Of a DNA stretch of 64,000 nt, positions 1 to 9,300 are shown in pieces. Position 1 is the stretch's first letter. Each line of letters starts with the position of its first letter. The notes beneath the pieces were generated by a model. The model saw only the letters and a list, made by a program, of their open reading frames with translations. It did not search any database and was not told where the DNA came from. The stretch is from positions 8,279-72,278 of the forward strand of contig NZ_CTDZ01000008.1 in assembly GCF_001375555.1 (NCBI RefSeq), in the 5' to 3' direction. The DNA is from Numidum massiliense. Lineage in GTDB: Bacteria; Bacillota; Bacilli; Thermoactinomycetales; Novibacillaceae. Both the position numbers and the translations under genes were made by a program.

Positions 1-846
1 GATGGCTTATACGTCAAAGGGAGAGGCAAAGGAATAGAGATCAAAAATATGCTTGCCTATACCGGGTGGGAGCAAAACGGACAGCGTGTCTCGTTAACAG
101 ATCGTCACGTCTTTTCTACCGTTGAATCGGTGGATGACTTTTGGGAAATAGGTTATGCAGCGATTCGACATCGTTGGGATCTCTCACATACACATGTGGC
201 GACTAATGCGGATGCGGCTTCATGGATCTCTGAGGAACGCGTTCAAAATACCTTTTCTGAAGCGACATCGGTTGTCCGCCAATTGGATCCTTTTCACGTA
301 AAGAGGAGTATTCGTCGCGGGTTGAGCCGCCAGCCAAGGCTCATTCCTCAAATTGAAAAGGCAATATCCGAAAAAAATAAGGATAGGTTTAAAGCGGTGA
401 TTGATACGGCACAGGGAAATGCAGAGACGGAGCGAGAGGAAAAGCGTATCGAGAACATGCAGAAGTATCTTGAAGGGCACTGGGAGATCCTCTGCGACTG
501 GCGTGAGGTTAGTCCAGACGTGCCAAAAAATGCTCGTAGGATGGGATGCATGGAATCGAACCAGAGACGTCTGGCATACCGCATGAAACGTCGTGGCATG
601 TACTGGAGTGAAGAAGGGGCTCAAGCCATCGCCAAAGTACAACAAGGCGTTACCAATGGGACGTTGAGACAGGCATTATTAACTGTCTGGCCCAACCGCC
701 AAGTGACACAAAAACTAAAACGCCATGCGAGGCGAATAGGTAAGTCGGATCACATTGGGGTTCAAGTTGGCAGGATCCAAGTAGGTGCCGCATCAGCTTC
801 AAGTGCTATTGGGTATTTGGATAAGGTGGTTAATCGCCGTCCTTGA
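1..846 (+). CDS. ISLre2-family (UPF0236) transposase, 3' portion
   Basis: The frame is open from base 1 and the start lies outside the window, so only about the last 281 residues are present. The sequence begins DGLYVKGRGKG and continues into the TNADAASWI and DPFHVKR blocks that I recognise from ISLre2/UPF0236 transposases. The C-terminal part is rich in Arg and Lys and contains a segment with paired basic residues typical of this family. The product would catalyse transposition of its element by a DDE-type mechanism. A near-palindrome (841-864) lies across the stop codon but has no T-run. I could not identify the right terminal repeat or target duplication. Neighbouring genes are ordinary chromosomal genes, so this is probably an isolated insertion. 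Confidence 0.85.
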   Translation, partial: DGLYVKGRGKGIEIKNMLAYTGWEQNGQRVSLTDRHVFSTVESVDDFWEIGYAAIRHRWDLSHTHVATNADAASWISEERVQNTFSEATSVVRQLDPFHVKRSIRRGLSRQPRLIPQIEKAISEKNKDRFKAVIDTAQGNAETEREEKRIENMQKYLEGHWEILCDWREVSPDVPKNARRMGCMESNQRRLAYRMKRRGMYWSEEGAQAIAKVQQGVTNGTLRQALLTVWPNRQVTQKLKRHARRIGKSDHIGVQVGRIQVGAASASSAIGYLDKVVNRRP

Positions 847-969
847 AGAGTTAACTCCTCAAGGGCGGACAACAAGTGAACGTTAGGGAATGACATATTT
901 AGGTCTTTAAATCCTTGATCCTGTAAGGTCGTCGAGTAAAGCTTGACACATACTCACTCAACATATTAT

Positions 970-998
970 TTGACGAATCGGAGGGCAATTGCTATAAT
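970..998 (+). promoter_or_regulatory. sigma-A promoter of the iron/phosphonate-type ABC operon
   Basis: TTGACG (970-975), a 17-bp spacer and a perfect TATAAT (993-998) are visible about 210 bp ahead of the lipoprotein start codon. Nothing else in this intergenic region approaches the consensus so closely. Confidence 0.8.
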
Positions 999-1015
999 GC
1001 ACATCAATAGCAATT
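987..1015. promoter_or_regulatory. perfect 9-bp inverted repeat over the -10 and start site (operator candidate)
   Basis: AATTGCTAT (987-995) is repeated in exact inverted form as ATAGCAATT (1007-1015) with 11 bp between. It covers the -10 box and the expected transcription start, the classic place for a repressor site. It does not match a Fur box (GATAATGATAAT repeats), so the regulator is unknown. Confidence 0.5.
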
Positions 1016-1075
1016 AGTTGGCACGTTGCCGACACGGGACAGGCAATTTTTTTACGGAGAGGCGGAGACGAAGAG

Positions 1076-1135
1076 AACCTTGCCGTAAACACACGTCCGT
1101 TTAACGACGCGTGTTTATTGACGGTAAGGTTTTTT
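1076..1135 (+). terminator. leader hairpin with T-run ahead of the ABC operon (attenuator-like)
   Basis: AACCTTGCCGT (1076-1086) pairs with ACGGTAAGGTT (1121-1131), and the intervening AAACACACGTC/GACGCGTGTTT segments extend the stem. A short T-run follows to 1135. It lies in the transcribed leader between the promoter at 970-998 and the first start codon at 1210, so it could act as an attenuator. Confidence 0.6.
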
Positions 1136-1209
1136 GACTCTAAGATCAGTTGCGTGTCGCAGACGCCTTAATTGTGAAAAAAAAGGAGTTTAAGAGGAGG
1201 TTCTTATTT

Positions 1210-2256
1210 ATGCGCCGCAAGCGGAAGTGGCTGCACGTCGCCGTTGTACTCATGTTGTCGTTATCTGTCGCTTTAGCCGCGTGTTCATCGTCCAAAGACG
1301 TGGGAGGGAAAGACGGCAAAACGGGGAAGATCGTGCTTTATTCGCCGGAGACGCCGGACATGTCGAAAGAGCTCGCGCAAGCTTTTGAAAAGGCTTTCTC
1401 AGGGTCGAAAGTAGACGATCAATACGGTGGGACGAGTGTCATCGTCAACAAATTGATTGCGGAAAAAAGTAGTCCGAAAGCGGACGTTTGGTACGGTGGC
1501 GGGGGAATTTTTCCTTTTGAATCGGCGAAAAGCAAAGATATTATTACATCGTACACCCCGGAGTACGCCAAAGATTGGAAAGTCGTGCAAAACGGGATTA
1601 AAATGCGCGACGACGATTGGGACTGGGTCGGCGTCAACGTATTCGTGTTAGGTTTTATTTACAATACTGATCTCGTCAAAAAAGAAGATGCCCCAAAAAC
1701 GTGGGACGATTTGCTCGATCCGAAGTGGAAGGGCAAAGTGCAAATGCCGAATCCGGCCGCATCTGGTACGGCGACGTTAACCGTCCTCAGCCAGCTCATG
1801 AAGCGCGGCGACGACGAAGGCTGGAAGTACTTCGAAAAGCTCGTCGAGCAGACGAATGCGATTCCCGATTCTGGGCTCGCACCGTCGCAAGCGGTTGCAA
1901 AAGGGGAAGCGGAGGTGGCGATCGCCTTTGACTTCATGGCTTATGAAATGCAAGGGCGCGGAGAAAGTGTCGACTTCGTCGTCCCCGATGAAACGCCGAT
2001 TCTCGTCAACCCAGCGACGTTAGTTAAGGACGGCCCCAATCCGGAAGGGGGCAAACAGCTCATCGACTATTTGCTCTCCAAAGAGGGGCAAGAACTGTTC
2101 GCTAAGTGGTACATGATTCCAATTCGCGACGACGTCGAGTCAAAAACGCCGCTAAACTTGGAGAAGGTGCTTCCACACGCCCAAGACTTAGACTACGATT
2201 GGGTCGTGAAAAATTACGACCGCATCCGCGAAGAGTGGCAAGAAAAATTTGATTAG
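1210..2256 (+). CDS. ABC transporter substrate-binding lipoprotein (ferric iron / 2-aminoethylphosphonate type)
   Basis: A 348-residue periplasmic-binding-type protein anchored to the outer face of the membrane. A basic N terminus and hydrophobic segment end at lipobox LAAC with the lipidated Cys at residue 25. The body has the features of family SBP_bac_6/AfuA-FutA: an early IVLYSPETPD strand, ADVWYGGGG, FVLGFIYNTD, and WDDLLDPKWKGK. I chose the ATG at 1210 because AGGAGG lies just ahead at 1195-1200; an upstream in-frame start at 1150 has no such site. It is the first gene of a three-gene importer and is followed 11 bp later by the ATPase. The family binds Fe3+, phosphonates or similar; the substrate cannot be decided from sequence alone. 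Confidence 0.85.
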   Translation: MRRKRKWLHVAVVLMLSLSVALAACSSSKDVGGKDGKTGKIVLYSPETPDMSKELAQAFEKAFSGSKVDDQYGGTSVIVNKLIAEKSSPKADVWYGGGGIFPFESAKSKDIITSYTPEYAKDWKVVQNGIKMRDDDWDWVGVNVFVLGFIYNTDLVKKEDAPKTWDDLLDPKWKGKVQMPNPAASGTATLTVLSQLMKRGDDEGWKYFEKLVEQTNAIPDSGLAPSQAVAKGEAEVAIAFDFMAYEMQGRGESVDFVVPDETPILVNPATLVKDGPNPEGGKQLIDYLLSKEGQELFAKWYMIPIRDDVESKTPLNLEKVLPHAQDLDYDWVVKNYDRIREEWQEKFD

Positions 2257-2267
2257 GGGTAATAGCG

Positions 2268-3398
2268 ATGGGTTCAGTGATGATTGAACATTTGTATAAA
2301 CAGTTTGACGATTTCGTGGCATTAGACGATGTCAACCTAGAGATTAAGGAGGGCGAGTTTTTCGCCCTCTTGGGTCCGTCCGGCTGTGGGAAAACGACGA
2401 CGATGCGCTGCGTCGCCGGGTTTGAAGACCCTAGCTCGGGGCGTATTTTGATCGGCGACAAAGACGTCAGCCACGTGCCGGCGAATGCGCGCAGCTGCGG
2501 CATGGTGTTCCAAAGCTACGCCTTATTCCCACACTTGACCGTGTTTGAAAATGTCGCCTACAGCTTAAACGTGCGTCGTTTTTACGAAGGTGGGGTTGGG
2601 ACGAAGTTTGCGGTTTTAAGCCGCCTCTTCAGCCGCAAGTTCGGGAAGGTTCCTACAGACATTGAGCAAAAAGTGCGAGATACGCTCGACTTTGTCGAGC
2701 TGGGTCACTTAGCCGACCGACTGCCGGGGCAGCTATCCGGCGGACAACAACAGCGGGTCGCTTTGGCGCGCGCACTCATTATGGAACCGGCCGTATTGTT
2801 AATGGATGAGCCGTTGTCCAACTTAGATAAAAAATTGCGCAATAGCATGCGGGTGACGATTCGCCAAATCCAGCAAAAAGTAGGCATTACGACGATTTTT
2901 GTTACACACGACCAAGAAGAAGCAATGAGCATGGCCGACCGCGTGGCGGTGATGTCGGGGGGCAAAGTCGTTCAGATTGACACGCCGACGAACTTGTACA
3001 GCCACCCGAACTCCGAGTTCGTCGCCGACTTTGTCGGATCGTCTAATATTTTTACGGCGGCAGTTAAAGCGAGTGACGCACGCGAAGGGACGACGCTGTC
3101 ATTCGGCGAGCAACAAACGTTGCAGTCGGCATTCCCAGCGTACGACACGGAGGTGCAAGTGCTCATTCGCCCGGAAAGCATCCAACTGTACACGGAAAAA
3201 CAAGTCGCACCGTCGTTGAATGTGCTCACTGGAATAGTGACACTGGCCACTTACTTAGGGTCGACGGTTCGCTACGACGTGCAAGTAGGGGCACACGCCT
3301 TTCAAGTCGATACGATTTTTAAAAATGGAGGGCCACTTCTTTCACCCGGGGCGAAGGTGACGTTAGCTGTTGAGCCGGAGCGGGTGGTGATTTTATGA
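2268..3398 (+). CDS. ABC transporter ATP-binding protein (FbpC/PotA-like)
   Basis: A 376-residue ATPase energising the importer encoded on both sides. Walker A GPSGCGKTT is at residues 36-44, the Q-loop is near residue 82, signature LSGGQ at 156-160 and Walker B VLLMDEP at 176-182, followed by the switch His in VTHDQEEA. A C-terminal region of about 110 residues fits the TOBE-like regulatory domain of the iron, spermidine and phosphonate importers. Residues 103-127 form an extra Arg/Lys-rich stretch in the helical domain compared with typical FbpC. An AGGGG site lies 9 bp before the ATG. It overlaps the permease gene by 4 bp, so the two are translationally coupled. Confidence 0.88.
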   Translation: MGSVMIEHLYKQFDDFVALDDVNLEIKEGEFFALLGPSGCGKTTTMRCVAGFEDPSSGRILIGDKDVSHVPANARSCGMVFQSYALFPHLTVFENVAYSLNVRRFYEGGVGTKFAVLSRLFSRKFGKVPTDIEQKVRDTLDFVELGHLADRLPGQLSGGQQQRVALARALIMEPAVLLMDEPLSNLDKKLRNSMRVTIRQIQQKVGITTIFVTHDQEEAMSMADRVAVMSGGKVVQIDTPTNLYSHPNSEFVADFVGSSNIFTAAVKASDAREGTTLSFGEQQTLQSAFPAYDTEVQVLIRPESIQLYTEKQVAPSLNVLTGIVTLATYLGSTVRYDVQVGAHAFQVDTIFKNGGPLLSPGAKVTLAVEPERVVIL

Positions 3399-5212
3399 AG
3401 CCAGAAAAACACTCACAACCGTCCGCTCCCGGGCAGCCCGTACAACCTTCCGGTACAGAACAACCCGTACAACCGCAACCGCCCGGTCCAAAGCAACGTG
3501 CCACACGTCACCGTAAACGCAGGCCGCGTTTTGACGGTTTTACCGTTGTGAAGTGGCTTGTATACGTGTTTTTTGCCCTTTTTCTCATCCTGCCGCTGCT
3601 CTCGATTTTTTTAGTCAGTTTCATCGGCGAACCGGTTAACATTCTCGGTAGCTTTATCGACGGTGACGTGTTACAGACGACCTTGCAGCAACTATCGTCG
3701 CTCTCGCTCCAACCGTATACAGAGATGTTGGGGAAGCTGCGATATTTACTGTCTTTGTGGAACAGTGTAAAACTGGCGCTCGGCGTCGCTGTTCTAGTCA
3801 CTATCGTCGTGTTGCCGATCGCCTACGCCTATGCGCGCACGAACATGCCGTTTAAGAAGTTATTCGCCGTGCTTTCGACTGTGCCGCTCGTCATGCCGAC
3901 GTTTATCGCCGCAAACGCCTTTATTCTCATGTTCGGCGAGACCGGGTGGGTCAATTACATGTGGCGCACACTCGGTGGCGATGGGGTGTTGTTTGAAGTG
4001 AAATCGATGCTCGGCATCGTGCTCGTGCAGCTATTCTTCTTTTTCCCTTACGCTTTATGGCCGATGGTCGCCGCCTTTAAAGTGAGCGATGTGACGCTGG
4101 AGGAAGCGTCGCAAAATTTAGGGGCAAAAGGGCCGTTTACGTTTTTTCGCGTCACCCTGCCACTAGCGACGCCAGGCATTATTTCGAGCATGTTGCTTGT
4201 GTTTACTGTCAGTTTTTCCGACTTCGGGACGCCGATCTTCATGGCCCCGAAAAAGCTCAACTTAATCGTCGTCGATGCGTACCGCGAAATATCTGGCTTT
4301 TTTAACTGGTCGGGGTCAGCGATTCTAACCGTCGTCATGGTACTCGTCGCCGCGCTGTTTTTCTGGTTACAGCGGTTAGTGACGAAAGGGCGGGAGTACG
4401 GTACGATTTCCGGAAAGCCGACGCGGCAAAAATTAGTGTCGCACAAAGGGGTGACACGCGGGTTAGCCGTGTACACGTTTATTGTCATGTTCATCCCTTT
4501 GCTCGCACTCGGGACGATTGTGCTCGCTTCACTGGCGACGACGTGGGGGCACAAGGCGCTCCCCGACGGGTATACGTTTGCCCATTATGCGACTATTTTT
4601 AGCAGCTCGTCGGAAAACGTCGTCAACAGTTTAGTGTTGGCCTTCGGTTCCCTGCTGCTAAGTGTCGTCATTGCGACCTTCGTCTCTTACTTTGTCGTAC
4701 GCCGCGGTTCGGCCGGCCTCGACTTCTTGTCGTCGATCCCCCTCGTCATTCCCGGCATTGCCATCGGGGTCGCTTTTATTCAAACGTTTAACGCGACACC
4801 ACTACAACTGACGGGGACGGCGCTCATCCTGATCGTCGCTTACACGGTTCGGCGCATGCCGTACATGATCCGTTCCACGATGGGAACGATGATGGCGATT
4901 AAGCGCGACATTGAGGAGGCAGCAGTGAACTTGGGCGCTTCGCCGCTACTGGCGGCCCTTACTGTCGTCGGCCCACTCATGTTGCCAGGTATTTCTGCCG
5001 GAGCGATTCTCGTCTTTGTTACCGTGATTAAAGAAACGAGTATTTCGGTTTTAATCGGGCAAGGCGACTGGGCGCCGATGAGCTTGTCCGTGTTTCAAAA
5101 CATGCTGCGCGGACAGTATTATACTGCTTCGGCGATGGCGGTCTTCATTATCGCGATCGTCATTGTGTTGCAAGTCGTGGCGCGCAAGTTGACGAGAGAT
5201 GAGATGTATTAA
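3395..5212 (+). CDS. ABC transporter permease, fused two-domain FbpB-type
   Basis: A 605-residue membrane protein made of two tandem BPD_transp_1 permease units, so one polypeptide replaces the usual permease dimer. Each half carries the EAA loop that contacts the ATPase (LEEASQNLGAKG in the first half, IEEAAVNLGASP in the second). The first about 45 residues are a cytoplasmic Pro/Gln-rich and then Arg-rich tail that is unusual for the family. The ATG overlaps the ATPase stop codon in the ATGA arrangement. Duplicated permeases of this shape are typical of ferric-iron and 2-aminoethylphosphonate importers. A terminator follows, closing the operon. Confidence 0.88.
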   Translation: MKPEKHSQPSAPGQPVQPSGTEQPVQPQPPGPKQRATRHRKRRPRFDGFTVVKWLVYVFFALFLILPLLSIFLVSFIGEPVNILGSFIDGDVLQTTLQQLSSLSLQPYTEMLGKLRYLLSLWNSVKLALGVAVLVTIVVLPIAYAYARTNMPFKKLFAVLSTVPLVMPTFIAANAFILMFGETGWVNYMWRTLGGDGVLFEVKSMLGIVLVQLFFFFPYALWPMVAAFKVSDVTLEEASQNLGAKGPFTFFRVTLPLATPGIISSMLLVFTVSFSDFGTPIFMAPKKLNLIVVDAYREISGFFNWSGSAILTVVMVLVAALFFWLQRLVTKGREYGTISGKPTRQKLVSHKGVTRGLAVYTFIVMFIPLLALGTIVLASLATTWGHKALPDGYTFAHYATIFSSSSENVVNSLVLAFGSLLLSVVIATFVSYFVVRRGSAGLDFLSSIPLVIPGIAIGVAFIQTFNATPLQLTGTALILIVAYTVRRMPYMIRSTMGTMMAIKRDIEEAAVNLGASPLLAALTVVGPLMLPGISAGAILVFVTVIKETSISVLIGQGDWAPMSLSVFQNMLRGQYYTASAMAVFIIAIVIVLQVVARKLTRDEMY

Positions 5213-5227
5213 CTTGTGAGGGAAGGC

Positions 5228-5263
5228 AGCCGCTGTTCTCGCTTGGAACAACGGCTACTTTTG
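5228..5263 (+). terminator. terminator of the ABC importer operon
   Basis: AGCCGCTGTTCT (5228-5239) pairs with GGAACAACGGCT (5245-5256), with two G-U pairs, followed by ACTTTT. It starts 16 bp after the permease stop. Confidence 0.75.
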
Positions 5264-5264
5264 T

Positions 5265-5540
5265 CATATAATAACGAAAGATAATGTCAAAATTTACTTC
5301 TTAAATGACGTTGGGTAACGTTAGATAATATTGGGCGCCTCCTCAGCAGTACTCTGTACAGTAATTGGAAGTGTCCATTTTTTATGCAAAAAAATGCAAA
5401 AACACCCCGCCTACCCCACCGACTATTCGTACCCATGTTGCGCCAGACAAACAAAATTGTTATCGTAAGGAAACAAGAAAACATGTGGGCACGCAACGTG
5501 TGTCACTGCGATCGTTGCCACTTGCTGGAAGGAGTTTGTT
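5265..5540. other. gene-free interval, nothing recognised
   Basis: No coding sequence with a ribosome binding site was found here. An ACGTT direct repeat near 5311-5325 and AT-rich stretches are present, but no confident promoter or known RNA motif. Confidence 0.5.
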
Positions 5541-7250
5541 ATGGAGAGGTTGCGCAGCTTGTTACACCGGTTAGACGGGAAAGGGTATAAAGCGTACAAA
5601 GACATGCAAGGGACGTACCGCTTCCCCGGATGCACGCTGGCGATCGATTACGTGCAAGGCGATCCCTTTGCGACTCCGTCCCGCGTCCGCGTGCGCGTGC
5701 CGCAGTCGCGGGCGCGACTACAAACTGCTTGGTATGAAACGGCGCACCGTCGCGTGGCGCTGGAAGATTTTATTGCACGGCAACTGGCGGTGGTCATCCA
5801 GCGCCATGTACCGCACGTCGGCGGTACGGGCAAAAGCGGCCTCATCGCCGTCGACGCCCCGGGGCAAGAGATTTTGCCGCGTACGGCGGTGCGCGTGGCA
5901 GATCAATTTGTGGAAGCGCGACTGAGTGTCGGACTTCCAGCGAGCGGTAGGCGCATTTTGGGGCGGCAAGCGGCACAAATGTTGCTCGAAGCACTGCCAC
6001 TCCTCGCGGAAAAAGCGCTCTGCACCGCCGCGTTCGATCAGGCGCAACTGGAGCGGCGGCTTAAGCTCGTCGACAACCAACAGGCGATTCGCGCCCACAT
6101 GCGGGAAAAAGGGTGGATCGCCTTCGTAGCGAACGGGGCGCTGTTGCCGCGGCAGAGCGGGGTGAGCGACCGACCGCTTAAAGGAGAAAACGTCGTGACG
6201 TTCCAAGCGCCGCCGACGTTAGAAGCTGAAATCCAAGTGCCCCACGGCGCACCGCTTCGCGGCATGGCCCTTCCGGCAGGTGTCCACCTCATCGTCGGTG
6301 GCGGCTATCACGGAAAGAGCACACTCCTCAAGGCACTCGAACGCGGGGTGTACGATCACATCGAAGGGGACGGGCGCGAGTATGTGCTAACGGACGCGCG
6401 CGCGGTAAAAATACGGGCCGAAGACGGGCGCCGCGTGGAAAAAGTGAACATCTCGCCTTTTATTAACAACTTACCTTTCGGCCAGACGACAGAGCGTTTT
6501 TCCACGGAAGATGCGAGTGGCAGTACATCGCAAGCGGCGAACATCGTCGAGGCGTTAGAGTCCGGTTGTCGCGCGTTGCTCATCGATGAAGATACGAGTG
6601 CGACGAACTTTATGATTCGCGACGGCAGGATGCAACAACTCGTGGCCAAAGCGCAGGAGCCGATCACCCCCTTCATCGACCGGGTACGCCAGTTGCTGGA
6701 GGAACAGGGGGTGTCGACCGTGCTCGTGCTCGGCGGGTCAGGCGATTATTTCGACGTCGCCGACACGGTTATTATGATGGACAACTACTTGCCTTACGAC
6801 GTAACCGCAAAAGCACGTGAAATTGCTCAGGCTGCAGGTACTGTGCGGGCAGTGGAACGGGACGGGGCGTTTGGTCAGTTGCTGCGCCGTGCACCGGAAA
6901 GATCTAGCTTCGATGCCTCGCGCGGTAAGAAAGAAAAAGTGGATGCCAAAGGGTTGCACCAGATCGTGTACGGACGGACGACGGTTGACCTGACGCTCGT
7001 CGAACAGCTCGTCGATGCGAGTCAGACGCGGGCAATCGCGCAAATGATGCGTCTTATTGCTGCTGAAGCTGATGGGCGAACGGCGCTTGGTCACTTAATC
7101 GATCAGTTGTACGCCCGTATTGCACAGGAAGGATTAGCGGCGATTTCACCTTACAAAGATAAGGAAGTACACCCTGGCGACCTTGCCCTGCCACGTAAGT
7201 TCGAACTGGCAGCGGCGGTGAACCGGCTGCGCACGTTGCGGATGCGGTAA
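5541..7250 (+). CDS. ABC-class P-loop ATPase (PF09818 type), soluble
   Basis: A 569-residue protein with no membrane segments, matching the predicted ABC-class ATPase family (PF09818). The N-terminal 230 residues are family-specific. They are followed by Walker A GGGYHGKST at residues 253-261, a signature-like SGSTSQAANI at 326-335 and Walker B ALLIDEDTSATN at 345-356, then LVLGGSGDYFDVAD. The GGAAGGAG site at 5530 fixes the ATG. No transporter subunit adjoins it and it appears to be a single transcription unit. The family is widespread in Bacillota but its role is not established, so no function is assigned beyond nucleotide binding. Confidence 0.85.
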   Translation: MERLRSLLHRLDGKGYKAYKDMQGTYRFPGCTLAIDYVQGDPFATPSRVRVRVPQSRARLQTAWYETAHRRVALEDFIARQLAVVIQRHVPHVGGTGKSGLIAVDAPGQEILPRTAVRVADQFVEARLSVGLPASGRRILGRQAAQMLLEALPLLAEKALCTAAFDQAQLERRLKLVDNQQAIRAHMREKGWIAFVANGALLPRQSGVSDRPLKGENVVTFQAPPTLEAEIQVPHGAPLRGMALPAGVHLIVGGGYHGKSTLLKALERGVYDHIEGDGREYVLTDARAVKIRAEDGRRVEKVNISPFINNLPFGQTTERFSTEDASGSTSQAANIVEALESGCRALLIDEDTSATNFMIRDGRMQQLVAKAQEPITPFIDRVRQLLEEQGVSTVLVLGGSGDYFDVADTVIMMDNYLPYDVTAKAREIAQAAGTVRAVERDGAFGQLLRRAPERSSFDASRGKKEKVDAKGLHQIVYGRTTVDLTLVEQLVDASQTRAIAQMMRLIAAEADGRTALGHLIDQLYARIAQEGLAAISPYKDKEVHPGDLALPRKFELAAAVNRLRTLRMR

Positions 7251-7359
7251 AAGTGGCCGGGTGGGTATGGGCGTACATGATTAATATTAGGTAGTTCGCG
7301 TGGTTGATCTAATTAGGAAGTGTATGTTACAAAGTGGCAATGGACGAAAGGGCGATTCG

Positions 7360-7803
7360 ATGAAAGACGTAACAATTTATACGGATGGCGCTTGTTCGGG
7401 AAATCCCGGCCCTGGCGGTTGGGGGGCGGTGCTCCTTTATGGCCAACACCGCAAAGAACTGTCGGGCGGGGAAAGGGAGACGACGAATAACCGCATGGAA
7501 ATACAAGCATCCCTTTCCGCGCTGCAGCAATTGAAACAGCCGTGCCGCGTACAGCTGTACAGCGACAGTGCGTATCTCGTCAACTGCATGAAGCAGCGCT
7601 GGTACGTCAAATGGCAACAAAATGGCTGGCAGACGAGTAAGAAACAACCGGTAGAAAATAAAGACTTGTGGCAGGCACTACTCCGCGAGATGGAGCGCCA
7701 CGACGTCACGTTTCACAAAGTGAGAGGGCATAGCGACAATGAGCTGAACAACCGCTGTGACGAACTGGCGCGAGCGGCGAGCAAGCAGGTGCAAAATAGT
7801 TAA
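7360..7803 (+). CDS. rnhA: ribonuclease HI
   Basis: A 147-residue RNase HI that cleaves the RNA strand of RNA-DNA hybrids in the cytoplasm. The metal-binding residues are visible: D9 in YTDGACSGNPG, E47 in RMEIQA, D69 in SDSAYL and D134 in RCDELA, with catalytic His in RGHSDN at 124. A basic protrusion resembling the E. coli handle region (about residues 78-98) is present, so this is the long bacterial type. The ATG at 7360 is preceded by GAAAGGG and gives the family's usual length; a longer in-frame start at 7300 lacks support. Confidence 0.93.
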   Translation: MKDVTIYTDGACSGNPGPGGWGAVLLYGQHRKELSGGERETTNNRMEIQASLSALQQLKQPCRVQLYSDSAYLVNCMKQRWYVKWQQNGWQTSKKQPVENKDLWQALLREMERHDVTFHKVRGHSDNELNNRCDELARAASKQVQNS

Positions 7804-7945
7804 ACCTTCGACCCTCGCCGCTATCCGTTGCACGGTAGGAATTGGCGCTGTCTGGATTATTTTGGAGAACTTTGGAGGACTGCTGACCGAAACGTCGTTG
7901 CGCGTGATCCGTATATGTTAAGAGGAACACACGTAAGCGAAAGTA

Positions 7946-7985
7946 GCGCGAAGTTGCACGAAGTTGTACGAAGCTGTACGAAGGC
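7946..7985. repeat. four 10-bp tandem repeats (consensus GTACGAAGTT)
   Basis: Four consecutive 10-mers (gcgcgaagtt, gcacgaagtt, gtacgaagct, gtacgaaggc) lie in the rnhA-queG gap. They are not in a recognisable gene. Confidence 0.7.
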
Positions 7986-8080
7986 GTGTGTATTTTTAAA
8001 TATACTTATCGTGTGAATCAGTGAGTTTAGTAAATCAGTGAATGTGTGGTATTTATTCGGAAAGCGGGGTGAAGGGCAGG

Positions 8081-9220
8081 ATGGACAGTGTAGACGGCGC
8101 TAAGTTAAAAGAAGAGTTGACACAGTACGCCCAGGAAATCGGCATCGATAAAATCGGCTTTTGTTCTGCGGCGCCATTTACGGAATTACGGGAGCGGCTC
8201 GTCGAACATCGGGGCAAAGGGTACGAGTCCGGTTTTGAAGAAAAAGATATTGAGAAGCGCGTCGATCCATCACTGTCGCTACCAGGGGCGCAAAGCATCG
8301 TTGCCATTGCGCTCGCTTATCCGAGCAGACTGCCGGAACGACGCAAGCAGGTACCTGGTGCACATCGTGGTCTCATGGCGCGTGTGGCGTGGGGGCAAGA
8401 CTATCACCACGTGCTCCGGGATCGCTTGCAAAAACTGAAAACCTTTTTACTCGAACGCGTCACGGGCGCGACAGCCGAAGTGATGGTCGATACGGGACCG
8501 CTGTCCGACCGTGCCGTCGCCGAGCGAGCTGGGATCGGCTGGATAGGAAAAAACACGCTCCTCATCACCCCGGAGTTCGGTTCATGGGTGTACTTAGGAG
8601 AAATGGTGACGGATGTTTATTTTCCGCCAGACGAACCGTTGCCGGACGGTTGCGGCGACTGTACGCGCTGCCTCGATGCTTGTCCGACGAGTGCTTTAGT
8701 ACAGCCGCGCCAGTTAAATGCGCAGCAATGTCTCGCTTACTTGACGTTGACGCGCGATGCGCTCGCAGAGCCGTATCGGGACAAAGTCGGAACCCGCTTG
8801 TACGGTTGTGACACGTGTCAATCGGTTTGTCCTTATAACAAAGGGAAAAATGCGACCCACCATCCGGAATTTACGCCCGACCCGGACCAGAGTAAGCCGT
8901 TGCTTAAACCGTTGCTCGAGCTGAGCAACCGCGAATTCAAAGAGCAGTTCGGGCAGTCTTCCGCGGCGTGGCGCGGCAAAAAGCCGATCCAACGCAACGC
9001 CATTATTGCGCTAGCGCATTTTAAGGACGAGACAGCCGTGCCGCTGTTAGCACGCGTGCTGCAGGAAGATCCGCGGCCAGCCATTCGCGGCACGGCAGCG
9101 TGGGCATTGCACAAAATTGGCGGCCATGCGGCAGGAGCAGCTTTGGAGCAAGCGGCTGAATGCGAACGCGATGCCGACGTGCTGGCTGAAATCGCGCAGT
9201 CACACAAAAGAGAGGCTTAA
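8081..9220 (+). CDS. queG: epoxyqueuosine reductase
   Basis: A 379-residue cobalamin- and iron-sulfur-dependent enzyme that reduces epoxyqueuosine in tRNA to queuosine. The catalytic Asp is D137 in VDTGPLSDR. Two [4Fe-4S] motifs follow: CGDCTRCLDACP (191-202) and CDTCQSVCP (243-251). The last about 80 residues contain HEAT-like repeats that contact tRNA in this family. I chose the ATG at 8081, preceded by GAAGGG, over the in-frame ATG at 8042, which has no ribosome binding site. No other queuosine genes are seen nearby, consistent with the scattered location of queG in many Bacillales. Confidence 0.93.
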   Translation: MDSVDGAKLKEELTQYAQEIGIDKIGFCSAAPFTELRERLVEHRGKGYESGFEEKDIEKRVDPSLSLPGAQSIVAIALAYPSRLPERRKQVPGAHRGLMARVAWGQDYHHVLRDRLQKLKTFLLERVTGATAEVMVDTGPLSDRAVAERAGIGWIGKNTLLITPEFGSWVYLGEMVTDVYFPPDEPLPDGCGDCTRCLDACPTSALVQPRQLNAQQCLAYLTLTRDALAEPYRDKVGTRLYGCDTCQSVCPYNKGKNATHHPEFTPDPDQSKPLLKPLLELSNREFKEQFGQSSAAWRGKKPIQRNAIIALAHFKDETAVPLLARVLQEDPRPAIRGTAAWALHKIGGHAAGAALEQAAECERDADVLAEIAQSHKREA

Positions 9221-9300
9221 CTGGCTGAAGACGAGGGAGAAAATGACGATTGCGGTCGTGTATGTAGTTCTAATTTTTAGATGAAGGGAGCGGATAGAGG

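Noticed and set aside
970-1015. Fur box at the iron/phosphonate-type promoter
   Set aside because: The palindrome AATTGCTAT/ATAGCAATT does not match GATAATGATAATC repeats, so iron control is not claimed.
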